A stretch of DNA of 64,000 nt from Misgurnus anguillicaudatus. Taxonomy: Eukaryota; Chordata; Actinopteri; Cypriniformes; Cobitidae. The position numbers and the translations under genes were made by a program. The notes under the pieces are model-generated. The model did no database searches. It was given only the letters and a program-made list of their open reading frames with translations, and was not told the origin of the DNA. Shown here in pieces: positions 23,925-36,439 of this stretch (the first letter of the stretch is position 1; every line of letters starts with the position of its first letter). The stretch spans positions 2,499,478-2,563,477 of the forward strand of contig NW_027395284.1 of assembly GCF_027580225.2 (NCBI RefSeq). The letters run 5' to 3'.

Positions 23925-24600
23925 AACTTATTACACGGCTCTCTGGAATGCTTGATTCTGATTGGTCAGTTGAGACATTTGCAGGTTCGTTCTTTTCAAA
24001 TAATAACCGCTCCAAATTGATAACGCATAGCCGGACTACTTGCACGAGTGAAATCGCTCCGCGCCAATAAAGATCAATAAAGATTACTGTCTGTTTGGCG
24101 CCATCTTGTGACAAACACTGGACAACCACGACAAGACACAGACAACTTGAGACTGAACCTGACAAAATAGAGCATGACAGCTACGAAGCCAACACACACA
24201 AAAATACAGAATGGGGATTAAAACTTCTCAAAGACTGGCTAAAAGAGAAGAAATGGAGACAGACAAGTATGAAGCAGCGGATCTTAATAAGGTATTACGA
24301 TCATTTTATGCATCTGTGCAAAGTTTCGCGGAAGGACAAAAATGTTAATTTAAAACAAATATGCCAATAAAATGTTTAAAATTCATATTCATGTCCAGTT
24401 TTTTTTCTTATGTGGCAAGTAGCCGTGTAATAAGCGGGATAATGTAGAGGCAGCCGGTAGTTATTGGGAAATAAGCCCCTTCAGTGTGATACAAGACCCT
24501 CCGCTTCGCGTCGGGTCCTGATCACACTGTCGGGGCTTATTTCCCAATAACTACCGGCTGCCTCTACATTATCCCTTACTTATGCGAGGTTGTTTCAACG
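23925..24600 (+). mobile_element. Crypton-like (tyrosine recombinase) fragment with hairpin
   Basis: 24196-24347 encodes NTEWGLKLLKDWLKEKK and, after a one-base shift, METDKYEAADLNKVLRSFYA ending GQKC and TAA. This pattern is the N-terminal part of the fish ZMYM/KIAA1958-like DUF3504 family derived from Crypton recombinases. The reading frame is therefore broken by a frameshift near 24247, or an intron is missing. Downstream lies a near-perfect hairpin (24436-24575). CACGGCT near 23934 and AGCCGTGTAAT near 24421 look like inverted outer ends. Confidence 0.5.
24436..24575. repeat. Hairpin with 44-bp perfect arms
   Basis: GGGATAATGTAGAGG starting at 24436 is the exact complement of CCTCTACATTATCCC ending at 24575, and pairing is perfect inward for about 44 bases (through GGGAAATAAGCCCC), then nearly perfect to a loop holding CCTCCGCTTCGCGTCGGG. 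Confidence 0.85.
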
Positions 24601-24760
24601 CAAAATGCTGGGTTGTTAAACCATTTGGTTAAATAGACGTTTTTAGCAGTAACAACATTAACAAAGGCTTTTGTGGAACTCCGCTAAGAATCAATAACAA
24701 CAAAGTCCTTTTAGAGTAGTTTATTTCTGATAACAAGCAAAATAAAGTAGATCACCTAAC

Positions 24761-25289
24761 GGTACTTTCTGGACTATAAGCCGCATCATTAAAAAATGCA
24801 TCATTAAGACGAAATAACACATATAGGTCACAGTAGACTATACGTCGCGTTTATTTAGAAAATTATTTCACAAAATCCAAGCCGAAGAACAGACATTTAA
24901 TCTGGAAAGGCAAGTGGTTCAACTAAACAATAGCAGACAGAACAGCAGGCTGAATAGATGAACGTTAAAAGTAATATTATCAGTTACTTAAACGATAAAC
25001 CATAGCATACAGAACTTACCTGGAAGGTTGAATAGGCTAAATTAACCGAACAAGCCAACTAGGGTGAAGTTTGCATACTCGTTATTCCCCATCACTGAAT
25101 CTATTGAATTACATAAATACAGAAGCAGCATATGGCGGACTCTCGCGGCTGTAGACGGTAATGTTGTCTCTTGCCTCATAAATGTCAAAATTAATTCATA
25201 CTGACTTACAAGGCACACCTGACTATAAGATGCAGCACCAGCCAAGTTATGAAAAAAAAAACGCGGTTTATAGACCAAAAAATATGGTA
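24761..25289. mobile_element. Non-autonomous element with GGACTATAAGCCGC end
   Basis: The left end GGTACTTTCTGGACTATAAG and the right end TTTATAGACCAAAAAATATGG are diverged inverted repeats; CTATAAGCCGC and GCGGTTTATAG are the best-matched parts. No coding region. Confidence 0.55.
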
Positions 25290-25773
25290 GTTGATATTTC
25301 ATAGCTAAAGCGTATAAAAAAACGACAGTGAGCTAACGTCGCTGTGTAAATTTTCAACATGGTAAATGCTAAAACTAGTTGTTCAGATAGAAAGAGATGT
25401 TTTCCATTTTGCGGGTGGTAAAACTCCTGTGGTCATCTTTCAAATTCATTGAAATTTCACGTTCACTTGTAGTTTAGCAATTAAACTAAATGTCTATTAC
25501 AATTTTAAGAATGTTTTTACTGTGCACGTCACCTGAGGAAATCCAAAGTTGCGTCGAGCAGAACCAAGATGGCAGCCACGACAGCGGAGATAGTTGCGTA
25601 CCTACTATAATGTTTACAATGTTAACTACAAACCGGCTGCCAAACCTGCCTTCTCGTAGCGGTGATCCATGATGTCTTTAGGAAACCAAAACATTTGTTA
25701 TTTTCGACGAGGTATTTGTTCCAGAGTTCATTTTAACCACTAGTCAGACCATTAAACAAACAGAAAACAGAAG
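25290..25773. other. No gene seen
   Basis: AT-rich DNA with small open frames and no recognised repeat boundary. Confidence 0.4.
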
Positions 25774-26884
25774 TAGGGGTGTGACGGTTATTATATAACC
25801 GTGAGACCGACGGTTATAGTTGAACACCGTCATTAGAACTCTATAACCGGCAAAACCGTGTTATTAAAATATTAAAAAATATATATCATAAAGAATGTTT
25901 AAAAACTAATTAAAAACAATTGTCAACAGTATGTGTTAACTTACACGCTCCACCATGTTATCACATCACGCAATGAAAAATACAGAGCGGAGCAGACACT
26001 GACAACGCGCTGACATACAGGAGAGACCAGTGCACTTTTTGGTTACTTTTGAGATTAAACAATATTAAACAAAGTCTCACCTTTCAAATAATCTCTTCCT
26101 TCTATTTAATTTATAGAATCAAATAAACATGAACGACCATAATATGTTTTATCCGCGGAAAGCCTCCGCCCCGCTTTTCAAGTTCAAATCCTCCCATGTT
26201 AATCTAACTCTCCTGAAAGCACATTCACTGCTAGTTGTCTTGCTGTTAATTGTAAATAAACGTAACGCAAGTAGCTAATCAGTGTCTAGTTTATTCAAAT
26301 GCTGGTTTCACATCGCAAGCATGAGCACTGAGCAGCGCGTATGCGGAGAGCGTTTGCCGCGCGTGGCCATTGTGCTTTTACATCGGCTGAGTTTGCAGCG
26401 CATATGGCGCAGTTTAATAACAGTATAACAATCTCAAGTTCACATTACTTTATTTTACATGCATTTATGGGCAAAACCTCTTCAAGACGCTTTTTAATCC
26501 ACATTGTTTTCGTGCTGTTCTGGTCCGTGTAATGACAGATATAGACACAATTATAGACATTAAAAGCCCATGGCACAAATCTGTTTCTCTGAAGATTATT
26601 ATGATAGATAGAGGATTCATTTATGCTGGGCAAAGAGTGACAGCGCAGTCTTCTGGCAACAGTGTGTTTTTTAAATATTTAATTGCTTTCTGATAAATTT
26701 CTCAAAGTCATTGTTTAAAACACATTGGCATCACATTCATGATTTTATGGTAAAATGACACTTTCGCGTCAATCCACGAGCATTTAAACAAGCAAATTCC
26801 CCCCCTGGACGGTTATGTGACGAACCGTCACATTTGACTCAGGTCATAACCGTCATCACCAATTCTGAAACCGGCACAGCCCTA
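25774..26884. mobile_element. hAT non-autonomous element with perfect 8-bp target duplication
   Basis: It starts TAGGGGTGTGACGGTTA and ends in CAGCCCTA, with inner inverted pieces AACCGT and ACGGTT. Identical AACAGAAG 8-mers flank it at 25766-25773 and 26885-26892. About 1.1 kb, no transposase. Confidence 0.8.
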
Positions 26885-26892
26885 AACAGAAG

Positions 26893-27632
26893 TAATGTTC
26901 CGACCAGACACGTAACCACACAACGCACGTGCCTCCGATGATATTAACATTTTCTGGGTTAATTTAACTCAACTGCTGTGTTTTCCCTTTTTTGACCCCA
27001 CGCTCGGTTGAAAATAATCCACCACTTTTCAAAGTATACAAAGATATTGGTTATAACAAAAGCAATTCTATTACTATAAATAAGGGACAATGCAGCACTC
27101 AATATGGCTGCTCTGGTGACAGAAGTCCCGCCTTCAAGTTAAAACATCAAATCATCAATCGATAAAGAGTGGTGATTCTCTGAGGAAAGGGCTCTATACA
27201 GAGTGTAAACACATTGTTTTCTATGAGTATATGAACACCGTTGCCGACAGGTGGCGCCTGTCCGCGGCGCCCAGCTTTGACTTAGGAAGTTGCTCAAATC
27301 CCTGTCGCGCCACAGAGCACCACTCACATAGTTTAACATTAAATAACATCATATTTGTCCCAAATCATTAAAGATTAACATTGGCTGCTAACGTATATTT
27401 TGCATTTTGAAGTAGACGCTATCTGACTAAGCTCGCAGTATTTAATGTGCACTTCCGGTTTACGATACCTCAGAGTTGTCCTAGACGCGACTCAAAGCGG
27501 CACTGAGCTAAGCTGCGCGTCAGGTGTGCGACCCCCTTGAGGCACTTGCCAATCTGTATGCAGGCGCAGTAGCTGAAACGACTCTGATAAAGGTGCTTAA
27601 GGATCTCTTCACAGAAATGCAATATAATATAA
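26893..27632. other. No gene seen; repeat-derived patches
   Basis: Contains TTTCTGGGTTAATTTAACTC near 26953 and GACAGGTGGCGCCTGTCC near 27247, both repeat-like. No exon recognised. Confidence 0.4.
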
Positions 27633-28586
27633 AAATATTTTTAACACTGTTTTGTGTGGCGGTTTTGAATTCATGAATGTCAATTTTTTTTGACATTTGA
27701 AGGTGCATTGTGTAACTTATAGAAGGATTGCTTGACAGAAATGCAATAACTATATTATCAATGGTGTATAAAGACCTCACGTAATGTACTGTATTGTTTT
27801 TATTACCTTAGAATTAGCTGTTTTATCTACAAACAATACGGGTCTCCTCTCCTTACATGAAAGTCACCGTCATGTTTCTACAGTAGCCCTAAACGGACAA
27901 ACTGCTTTACAGAGCGTGTTTTGTCCTGACATTGTCTCAGACGACGACATGTTTATCCTGTGGTAGCTTCTCTTTGCATTTGCAGATTAAATTGTTGGTC
28001 AGAAATATGTTATTTAAATGTGAATTTAGCAATTCAATTTATAACTTACTGAAGTCCTTGCGAATATGGCCACCTAGTGACTCCCATTAAGGCACTTTGA
28101 TGTATATAAAAATTGCTATTAAAATCAATACAATGTTTGAGATTATAAAGACGTTTAGCCTACTAAAGTTTTCAGGTTTATTAAAGGTGTAATGTGTTTT
28201 TTTTAGTGGCATCTAGCAGTGAGATTGCAGATTGAAACCAACCTCAATTTCGAAACACAATAGCTGCTACATAACAAGCATGTCGTCGTCTGAGACAACG
28301 TAGTGACAAACACGCTCTGTAAAGTAGTTTGTCCATTTAGGGCTACTGTAGAAACATGGCAGGGACTTCTATGTAAGAGGACCCGTGGTGTATGTATATA
28401 AAACCAGCTCATTTTAAGGTAATAAAAGCAATACAGTTCATTGTGTAAGGGTTTTATACGTATATTACATTGGATTTCCTTCAAGAAATCCTTTTAAAAG
28501 TTACACAATGCACATTTAAATGTAAAAAAAAAAAAATGATTTCATGAATTCAACACTGCCACACAAAACCGTGGTTAAAAATAATG
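27633..28586. mobile_element. Large inverted pair of one MITE family inside inverted flanks
   Basis: The left arm (27633-27985) and right arm (28187-28586) are inverted, diverged copies: TTTTTAACACTGTTTTGTG against CACAAAACCGTGGTTAAAAA at the outside, then GAATTCATGAA on both sides, then the body of the TTAAAGGTGTAATGTGT family (AACATGTTTCTACAGTAGCC against GGCTACTGTAGAAACATGG). Single copies of this family also lie at 52091-52475 and, split by insertions, at 59440-62785. Confidence 0.7.
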
Positions 28587-28639
28587 TCCTAAGACTGTAT
28601 TTCCTACTTGTATGCCAATTGTTTTTAAAACATCTATTA
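28587..28639. other. Spacer, nothing recognised
   Basis: Short AT-rich stretch with no signal. Confidence 0.3.
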
Positions 28640-29910
28640 CCACCCAGAAAATATTTACAGATGATAAAGTATTGTAGAGCCTTTAGCTGTGCATAAGCTT
28701 AAATGGATTATAATGAAACTGCGGAGACTATTTATTGTCGCTCGTGTGAATCACAGATGGAATTAGACTGGCAGACATTTATATTATAAAGGCGAAAACA
28801 ACAGCAGTAATTTAATTTTAAATATTGCAGTGTTTCTTTCATTTCCTCCTTAAATAAATAAACAAGAAACAAGAAGATTATTGTTGAGTGATGCTAAAAT
28901 AACAAGCACCTTGATAGCAATGCTTTCATAATGAGGATGAAGATGGCAAAAGCTTCATCGCTCTCTATTCCCCATCTCATTCTCCATTCTTTTTCTCATC
29001 CGCCTCTCCGTATCCTCAAGCTGAGAGTTACGGGGGACAAAACAGGGGAAGAGTCCTCATCTCTGATTTATGTTTGTTTCTCTGTCCCACTTGCATTTAC
29101 AACACTATGAATGCAACAGAAAGCGTAGCTCATCACAAAAGCACACACAAGGACTTTCATTATGATGCGGAACGCCTCAACTTGCATGTCTCGATTACAA
29201 AGCCTTGTTTCCTGACCACCCCCACCTTATCGCTTTATTGTTTTGTATTGTATCATGGTGGGATAAGTGGATGCCGCTTCTATTGTCACATGCAATCGGA
29301 AACAAAATTATGCGGGGGAAAGGTGGCCGAGCCGGTGGAAAGCTCCTCTGCTCGGATCTTCCTCACCCAATTGGCAAAAATTATAGGAGGCAGATGATTA
29401 AAAGTAATTTGACCAAAAGAAAGTGCCAACTCGGATGTGCTTGCGTGAGAGAGATGGAGTGTGTGTGTTAAGACGGAAGGTGAATGACCCTCGTAATGGC
29501 TTAGCTGTCCGCGTATCTCAATTACACCGTAATTGCCGCTCGGTCCTCACATAATTTTCACTAATTTCTGTTGAAGGGGCAGTCGTAACACTAACTTGCA
29601 TGTGCTGTGCTGGTATTAAGGGACGACTCATAATCTGTCTCCACGTCTGTATATATTAGTAAAAAATAATTATATTACATTATCTTTCCATAATATGTTT
29701 GTCAAGAGCGCTACAGGGGGTGGAAATGATTATCAACATTGTTACAGTGTCGACTTATGGCATCTCAGCAGTGCTGTAATCTCAAAAATAATCATCTGGA
29801 GAGAGTTCACACAAAGGCTGCGGAGATCAACCTCGGCTCCTTTCTCTTTATTTATCTCTTTAATTCATACTAATATTACCTATACTGAATATGTATCATA
29901 CTAATACATA
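28640..29910. promoter_or_regulatory. Candidate conserved non-coding cluster
   Basis: About 1.2 kb almost free of recognisable repeat, with balanced composition. It holds homeodomain-type cores, e.g. TCAATTACACCGTAATTG near 29518-29535. Open frames up to 107 codons overlap on the plus strand but have no domain or splice context. The pattern resembles vertebrate developmental non-coding elements; this is inference from composition only. Confidence 0.3.
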
Positions 29911-29944
29911 TTTTCTCTTTTATACATGATACAGATGCATGCTG

Positions 29945-30132
29945 TACACTCTCAGGAATAAAGGTACAAAAGCAGTCACTGGTGCTACCCCACGAGTGCA
30001 TATTAATACCTTAAAGTTACATATTTGGTACCAAATATACAAATATCTGTACTTATAAAGTACATATTAGGACCTTTTTTATCGGGTGACAGCCATCACA
30101 GTGACAGCTTTTGTACCATATTTCTAAGTGTG
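29945..30132. mobile_element. MITE, TACACTCTCAGRAATAAAGG family
   Basis: Same ends and GGTAC-rich centre as the copy at 10321-10533, with more divergence. Confidence 0.7.
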
Positions 30133-30139
30133 AATACAC

Positions 30140-30230
30140 CAGGGGTCTCCAACATGGTGCCCGCAGGCACCAGGTTGCCCACACGAAGTCTGTGAGTTGC
30201 CCGCCAAAGCACATTGGATTAATAGCCTCA
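30140..30230 (+). mobile_element. hAT element 5' end, truncated
   Basis: CAGGGGTCTCCAACATGGTG followed by the GCCCGCAGGCACC hairpin is a typical hAT-derived terminus. No matching right end was found nearby. Confidence 0.5.
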
Positions 30231-31303
30231 ATTTAATATATTTTTTCATATGTTTTGAGGGTATACAGTACACATATATGGCCCTGTTTGTGAAATCCAT
30301 GCTAAAGTCTCATCATCTTATTATAAGAAGAGCATCAAAGTTTGATTTCAACAATTGATTTAACTATGTTTTCAATATTTAAAAAGACCTTAGTCAATAT
30401 TACAGTTATCAAGGTTATATTTCCACAGAAAGCTCTTTAGGATACTGTACTGTCTTTTATAAAACAGTTATTAAATGTGTCTGCTTGACTCATATAGTCC
30501 TAAAATGGTTGGCTACAAGCTCCTTGTCTGTATATGTTTTTACAAATACATTTTTCTAATTTTATTTTATTTGTCATATGGGAAAGTGTTTATGCAGATT
30601 ACACAAATCCATCTAAGAGATCATTAGTCGAATGCTGATGTGATTAACAAGTGTTTACTTCATTTGTCTAAACTGCACATCTGAGCTTATTAAAGAATAT
30701 TGGGCAAGATATATATACACCTAAGGTACAGTTAGTATGAATCTAACTTAAAAGTGTGTATCTATAAGCTCAAAAAAATTTGTTCAATCAACTTAATTTA
30801 ATTAAGGAAAACATTCTCACAAAATTAGTTTAGGCTTGTTTAACAAGAATAGATTAACTAAGGGACATTATGATATTATGCAGTGCCCGAATATAGTCCT
30901 CTGAAAGTTACCAAGGGGACTATTTTCAGGCGCTGCGTAATATCATTGCGCCTGCCCTGCTGCAGCTAATCAAGCCATCAAAGTGCTTGATTATACGCCA
31001 GAATAAGAGTATAGTTTCTAGTCATATCGGACTAGAAAATCGCAACTTTTAATTTTCTGTCAGTCTTAGTACATGCTAGCCTGGGTGCCAGACGATCTTA
31101 GCCCCGCCCACCACATTTGAAATACGGGGGAAGATCGTTCTGGGGATTCACCGTTGAGGAGCTACTATGCGAATACCAAAACCGGCCGACGAATCCAATT
31201 GTGAGGGCGGGCTTTATACGATGATGGACAGATGATCAACAGTAACGTATCAACCACGTCACCAAAGAGCGCGTGTGTTGAATGGCTGCCGCTGTAGAGT
31301 TCA
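30231..31303. other. No gene; repeat fragments
   Basis: Mostly AT-rich. 30880-30950 contains short inverted motifs around GCGCCTG, and 31074-31165 carries CTAGCCTGGGTGCCAGACGA, which reads as a dispersed repeat. No exon seen. Confidence 0.4.
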
Positions 31304-31599
31304 GGGGCCTCATGTATAAAGCATGCGTACGCACAAAACAGGGCTGGAAACGTGCGTACGCCAGTTCCCACGCAAAGGTTGTGATTTATAAAAAAACAAA
31401 CTTGATGGGAGAATGGGCTTGCAAGGTGGGATATTAGGATGATTCATGTACACACACTTGCATGTGATCTGTGATTTATAAAGGGAACATCGCTTTGTTT
31501 TATAAGTCTTCATAATTTTTGGTGTATGCCATTTTTGGCTTTTGTGCGTACGTAGACTTTTAGTAAGAATCCCACGCACAGTTTTATACATGAGGCCCC
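31304..31599. mobile_element. MITE with GGGGCCTCATGTATAAA ends
   Basis: The left end GGGGCCTCATGTATAAA and the right end TTTATACATGAGGCCCC are exact complements, with GTGCGTACG repeats near both ends. Confidence 0.85.
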
Positions 31600-31767
31600 A
31601 GATGTGTGGATTCTGACATTGAGTCTGTTCTAAAAGATATCGACAGAGCATTGATTTTAAAAGAGGAACAGTCTAACTCAGACTTAGTATAATTACAATG
31701 ATGTTAGTATCATTGTAGCGAAATTACTAGCATTTCGGTCAGGCTGCTAAAGACGCCATTTCAACAT

Positions 31768-31915
31768 CACACACTCCGTTGCTCTGATTGGTCGTATGTG
31801 TATTCAATTGAGTGCAGAGGCATTTTTCGGTTGAGACACGCCTCATAATTTTAGCTCAATGGAGCGGTATCAGACTCAAATTCTGACTAGAATTGAGTAT
31901 GACAACGTCAGGCTA
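31768..31915 (+). repeat. Dispersed repeat copy (partner at 63003-63142)
   Basis: CACACACTCCGTTGCTCTGATTGG and following bases, through AGCGGTATCAGACTCAAATT and TATGACAACGTCA, recur in reverse orientation at 63003-63142 with few changes. Source element not identified. Confidence 0.8.
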
Positions 31916-32254
31916 AGTACATGCTACAGAAGAGTCAAGTTTTAAATAGGAAAAAAATCGAACTCTTTGGTTATTTTTGAGCGTGATGCTAATGGTCTAA
32001 ACAGATTCAATGGATTATGCTATGCTATGCTAAAAGTTGTACTGCCAGACCCGGAGATCTGCTGAATGGATTCCAAAATGGTAAAAATCAAATATTTAAC
32101 TTTAGGGAAGCTGGAATATGTTTTTTTAGTGTAATATGCGCCCTTTTAGGAACAAATGTGTACTTTTTACAAAGGTACCACCCTCCCCATTAACAGCTTT
32201 TATACCTTTAATTCTGAGAGTTTAGTTGATACCAAATTCCTGCAGTTTCTGTTG

Positions 32255-32352
32255 CTTATTGAAAGCATTGTATTAGCAATGCAAAGGTTATAGGTTCGAA
32301 TCCCAGTATGCATGTAATTGGTAAAAAGATCTGCAAAATGCATAAACGTAAT
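32255..32352 (+). mobile_element. tRNA-derived SINE fragment
   Basis: It contains a B-box-like GGTTCGAATCCC preceded by AGCAATGCAAAGG, and ends with the tail motif TCTGCAAAATGCATAAACGT, the layout of tRNA-derived SINEs. It is degenerate, with no intact A box recognised. A MITE remnant of the GGTAC family lies just upstream at 32126-32225. Confidence 0.6.
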
Positions 32353-32449
32353 ACTTTTGAAACGTCAACATGCTCTGTAATGCTATTTTAAACAAAATGT
32401 TCAACAAAAAGTGTTGTCTTTTCGACGGCACATGTATGCATAATTTCAC

Positions 32450-33430
32450 TGAATATTTTTCAGAAGAATAGCTTTGTGATGAGTCTCCAAAATTAAATTA
32501 CATAAATGGCACCATTCAAGAGGTGAAAAGTGTTGTGTGACACGGTGTTAATGGGCATGTCTATAAATAACCAATTCCATATAGACAGTCCACATTGAAT
32601 ATGACTCATTGGTTGTGATTTCCCTCCACTATTGTTATGGTGAAATGTAATATATTTATAGCATTTATTCCACACTGTGATAACAGGCTTTTCGAGAAAT
32701 GTGAACGTGGCAGGATGCTTTAGCCGAGTTTCTCCACTGTCTCGCTCATGGCTGCCTGAACTTTCTCTCATAAGTGGTATAATTTGTTGAGTATATGGGG
32801 TGATAGAATAAGAGGGTTTGAGAGCTGTATTGATTTAGAGTTTTTTCCAGTAGGAGCGCAGATAATGATGCTGACATTCGCGTCGAGTGTCGCCTTCAAT
32901 TCACATCGGTTACTTATATAATGACAAGGACGTTACAGTTCTCTTGATCAAATGTCACTTTGTACCAAAGTTGTCTTTCAGAGTAAAAGCTATAAAAGAG
33001 TGAAATTTCATGGCCATCATACTGTACCTCAGCTGGGATTTGGGTACAAGCAATAACCACGACTGTGTGCAAACCAGAATAAATGTAAAGAGGTAACCAA
33101 TGATGAGATTTTATTGCTACCTTTGTAAGATCAGACCAGACATAAGCCCCCCAAAAGTTGATTTACTGAAGGGGGATAAAATTTTCTTTTTGTTGCTGCT
33201 GCATTTTTGTAATTCTCTGTTTTTTTTCTTGTAATGCAGTTCTTGTAATCCTATATTCATACTAGTAACTTTTATTGGATTTATCCACCGTTTATTTTCT
33301 CTCTCGCTCAATATTTTGGCAAATTCGAAATGGGGTCCATCACAGCCATTAACCATTTATAACAGATCTGTTGTAGAGACTTAGCATTTGTGAAATGTTG
33401 TTAATGAGTGTGAGCTGGGAAATCCTGCAT
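32450..33430. promoter_or_regulatory. Candidate conserved non-coding cluster
   Basis: About 1 kb without recognised repeats and with balanced composition. No exon structure is supported by splice sites or domain similarity. A regulatory role is inferred only. Confidence 0.25.
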
Positions 33431-33536
33431 CATGCTCCAACGTGATAAAAGGATGTGCAATATTTCAGTCGGGTTCACAGCTCACCTGTGGGTGCGTCTA
33501 TCACATTCACAAACACCTCTTTGGCTGCAAATACTC

Positions 33537-33838
33537 TTTAAAGGGATAGTTCACCCAAAAATGGAAATTCTGTCATCATTAACACACCCTTATGTAGTTC
33601 TAAACCTGTACACATTTATTCTGTTGAAAACAAAAGAAGATATTTTCATAAAAGAAGGAAAAATAAATACTATGGAAGTCAATGGGTACCGCCAACTGTG
33701 CACGTACCCTTCATTTCATCAAAATATCTTTTTTTCGTGTTAAACATGCATAATAAAGAAACGTTTACAGGTTTAAAACAACACGAGAGTGAGTATGACA
33801 GAATTTTCATTTTGGGGTGGGTGAACTATCCCTTTAAG
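33537..33838. mobile_element. Fold-back MITE, AAAGGGATAGTTCACCC ends
   Basis: The left end TAAAGGGATAGTTCACCC and the right end GGGTGAACTATCCCTTTA are exact complements, with further paired inner blocks (ATTCTGTCAT; GACAGAATTT). A related copy is at 41702-42140. Confidence 0.85.
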
Positions 33839-34540
33839 TGTGGCATGGGGTAAACAATCTCTGTTCAGCAGCTACGCAGCTAAAACATCTAGAAGATTCT
33901 TCTGCGATTTTGACATGCAAATAATCCAGATTGTTCTCAACAGACACATCCTCACACAAAAAGTGCTAGACTGACTAAACAAAAACTGTCATCAATGTGT
34001 CACAGCAGCAATAAAGCATTAAAATGAATGTTAAAACACAATAATGAATAATAAAGAGCAAAAGATGTGTCATACTTCAATATAGTGTTGATTTAAGTGT
34101 TATAAAACTCACGTCAAACCTATATTACTTTAATTTATTTAAATATAAACTACTAAACACAACTTATAAGAGTTCACAAAATAAGTGCAGCTATTTGAAA
34201 TGTAATATTTCTTAATGTGTGTTAATATTTATATATGCGTTCCCCACTAACACAATACTCACGCACGCACAACCTTGCTGTGGGGTTTATTGACCCTGAA
34301 TTTCTCTCCATCCTAAAACATATTCTCTCGAGTTAAGCCTACTTGTAAACAAACTGTTGAATGGCCGAGCAATGAGAAGGACAGCATAACAAAAACAAAA
34401 TGTTTCCAGATCACTCATGTTGGGTGATCTCACATTTAAGAGCAAAAAAAAAAAAAACATTAATATGCCCATGATATGTCAAAATTACAATATTACAAAA
34501 TGGTTACTTCACAAAATAAAATACTGTAGCATATAGTACA
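33839..34540. other. No gene seen
   Basis: AT-rich DNA with poly-A tracts. Nothing recognised. Confidence 0.4.
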
Positions 34541-34718
34541 TAATAGAAAATGGTACAAAAGCTGTCACTATGGCACCATTTGGATCTACTATGTGCCGTT
34601 TATGTACCTCTGGGGTACCAGTATGTACCTTTGAGGTACTAGTGTGCACCCTTTACGCACAAATGTTTACTTTTTTAAAGGGTGGTGCCCCATTGACACC
34701 TTTTGAACCTGAGAGCGT
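34541..34718. mobile_element. MITE remnant, GGTAC family
   Basis: It shares TGGTACAAAAGCTGTCACT and the multiple GGTAC/GTACC motifs with the copies at 10321 and 29945; the ends are eroded. Confidence 0.6.
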
Positions 34719-35045
34719 AGTAAATTGTTGTCCAAATGTTATATTATATAGTAATGACCTCACTTTGTTAATGTATGCTGTAGTAGTCTGTAGTAATAAC
34801 TGTAGTGAAGCGATACTATGTAGGGAATACAGTAGTATACTATAATATTTACTATGGTAAGGTTCAAAAACACTACCTAAACATTTTACAGCAGTTTACT
34901 AATTAATTACTTTATAATGCATACTAAGAATATTTTTCACCTAAGACTGCATACATCACAGTGTAAAACCATTCAACTTTTTAAATATTTTTAAAATAAT
35001 ATTTTCTCAATAAGAGTTGCAAAGCAAAGTGATTTTTCTCCATTC

Positions 35046-35170
35046 AAACTCAGAATGGTACAAAAACTGGTTTCAAAAAGTACTACTACTAACGTTACTC
35101 AAAGAGTCCACATTAGTAGGCTACGTATATATTGGTAAAAAAATAGGACCTTGATTTCTGAGAGTGTACA
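35046..35170. mobile_element. MITE remnant, GGTAC family
   Basis: Short eroded copy: AGAATGGTACAAAAACTGG at left and GACCTTGATTTCTGAGAGTGT at right. Confidence 0.55.
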
Positions 35171-35787
35171 TCTTATTTCTTTGTTTTAGTCATAAGGTAT
35201 CATGTTAAACAACTTTTAGCTGTAGACTAAATACGGTCAATGGATTTATAATTACTTCAGGAATAATTGGAAAATACAACACTCGGGGCAATCGTTCTTC
35301 AGACAGAGCATCTCTTTACCTAACCACCCATTTCCCAATGCCTCATTAACCTGCAAATAAATATAGGCTAAATATAACAGCAAACAATAATAAGAATATT
35401 GGAAAAAGCGTCTGCTTAATTCCTTAATGTAGGCTAAGGTGAATATGCTCGACAGGTTAGGTTTTATAACGCATCTTCACGACCGCTTGTTCAACTCTAA
35501 CCAGTGAACTTAACTGACGGCTTCATTCAAATAAACGTCCAAAAAGGGCTTATTTTTAGCGATAGGCTACTATAAAAGAACCATTTTGGGTTTTCCAGAG
35601 AACCTTTTATGCAATCTTTTAGTAACGTATTTTTAAGCGTGTAACTTACGTAGTTCTCAAATAAACAAACAATAACGTGTTTGTCTCAAATGTACGTCCG
35701 GCCTGTTTTACCGCGCTATTTTTTATTCAGGTTTAGAAAAGACATAAGAATGACTACGGCGTAGCAAAATATGTAAAGTTGGTTTAC

Positions 35788-36034
<247 letters not shown>

Positions 36035-36235
36035 CAGAGAAATAAATAATCTCTGCTTTCATCTGGATCACCGAATCTCTCTCTTTCCCTCCCCTTCTCT
36101 CTCACATTCACACACACATTTTTACTGTACACACACAATAGGAATTTAATGATCGCACTGTCTAAAACGCACACAAGCAGGTGTGTAAAAACTACATGAT
36201 GCTCTGAACACCTCCCAGTACTGCGTTCTTGTATA

Positions 36236-36290
36236 GACTATCTTACTTGCTAGCAACGCAAAGACCATGGGTTCGATCCCAAATGTAAAG
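36236..36290 (+). mobile_element. tRNA-derived SINE fragment
   Basis: TAGCAACGCAAAGACCATGG then GTTCGATCCC resembles the B-box portion of the SINE at 32255. Its 3' tail is not attached. Confidence 0.5.
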
Positions 36291-36439
36291 AGTGAGTGCA
36301 CTATATATGCTACTGTTTAAAGAGCATGTCGATTATGTTTTAACAGGTTTGTCATGCACTTCGGCTTTTGGTATTGTTTAGTTTGCCAGTATCTCCACAG
36401 GCGGTGAATTGCAGTGACTAGCAGATTGCGAGCGACGGG

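Noticed and set aside
29074..29471. Plus-strand frames of up to 107 codons in the 29-kb block
   Set aside because: No domain, no splice context and an overlapping second frame of similar length; better read as non-coding.
32255..32352. Possible tRNA gene (GGTTCGAATCC)
   Set aside because: Only the B-box part is present, with SINE tail sequence after it; no acceptor stem or A box for a functional tRNA.
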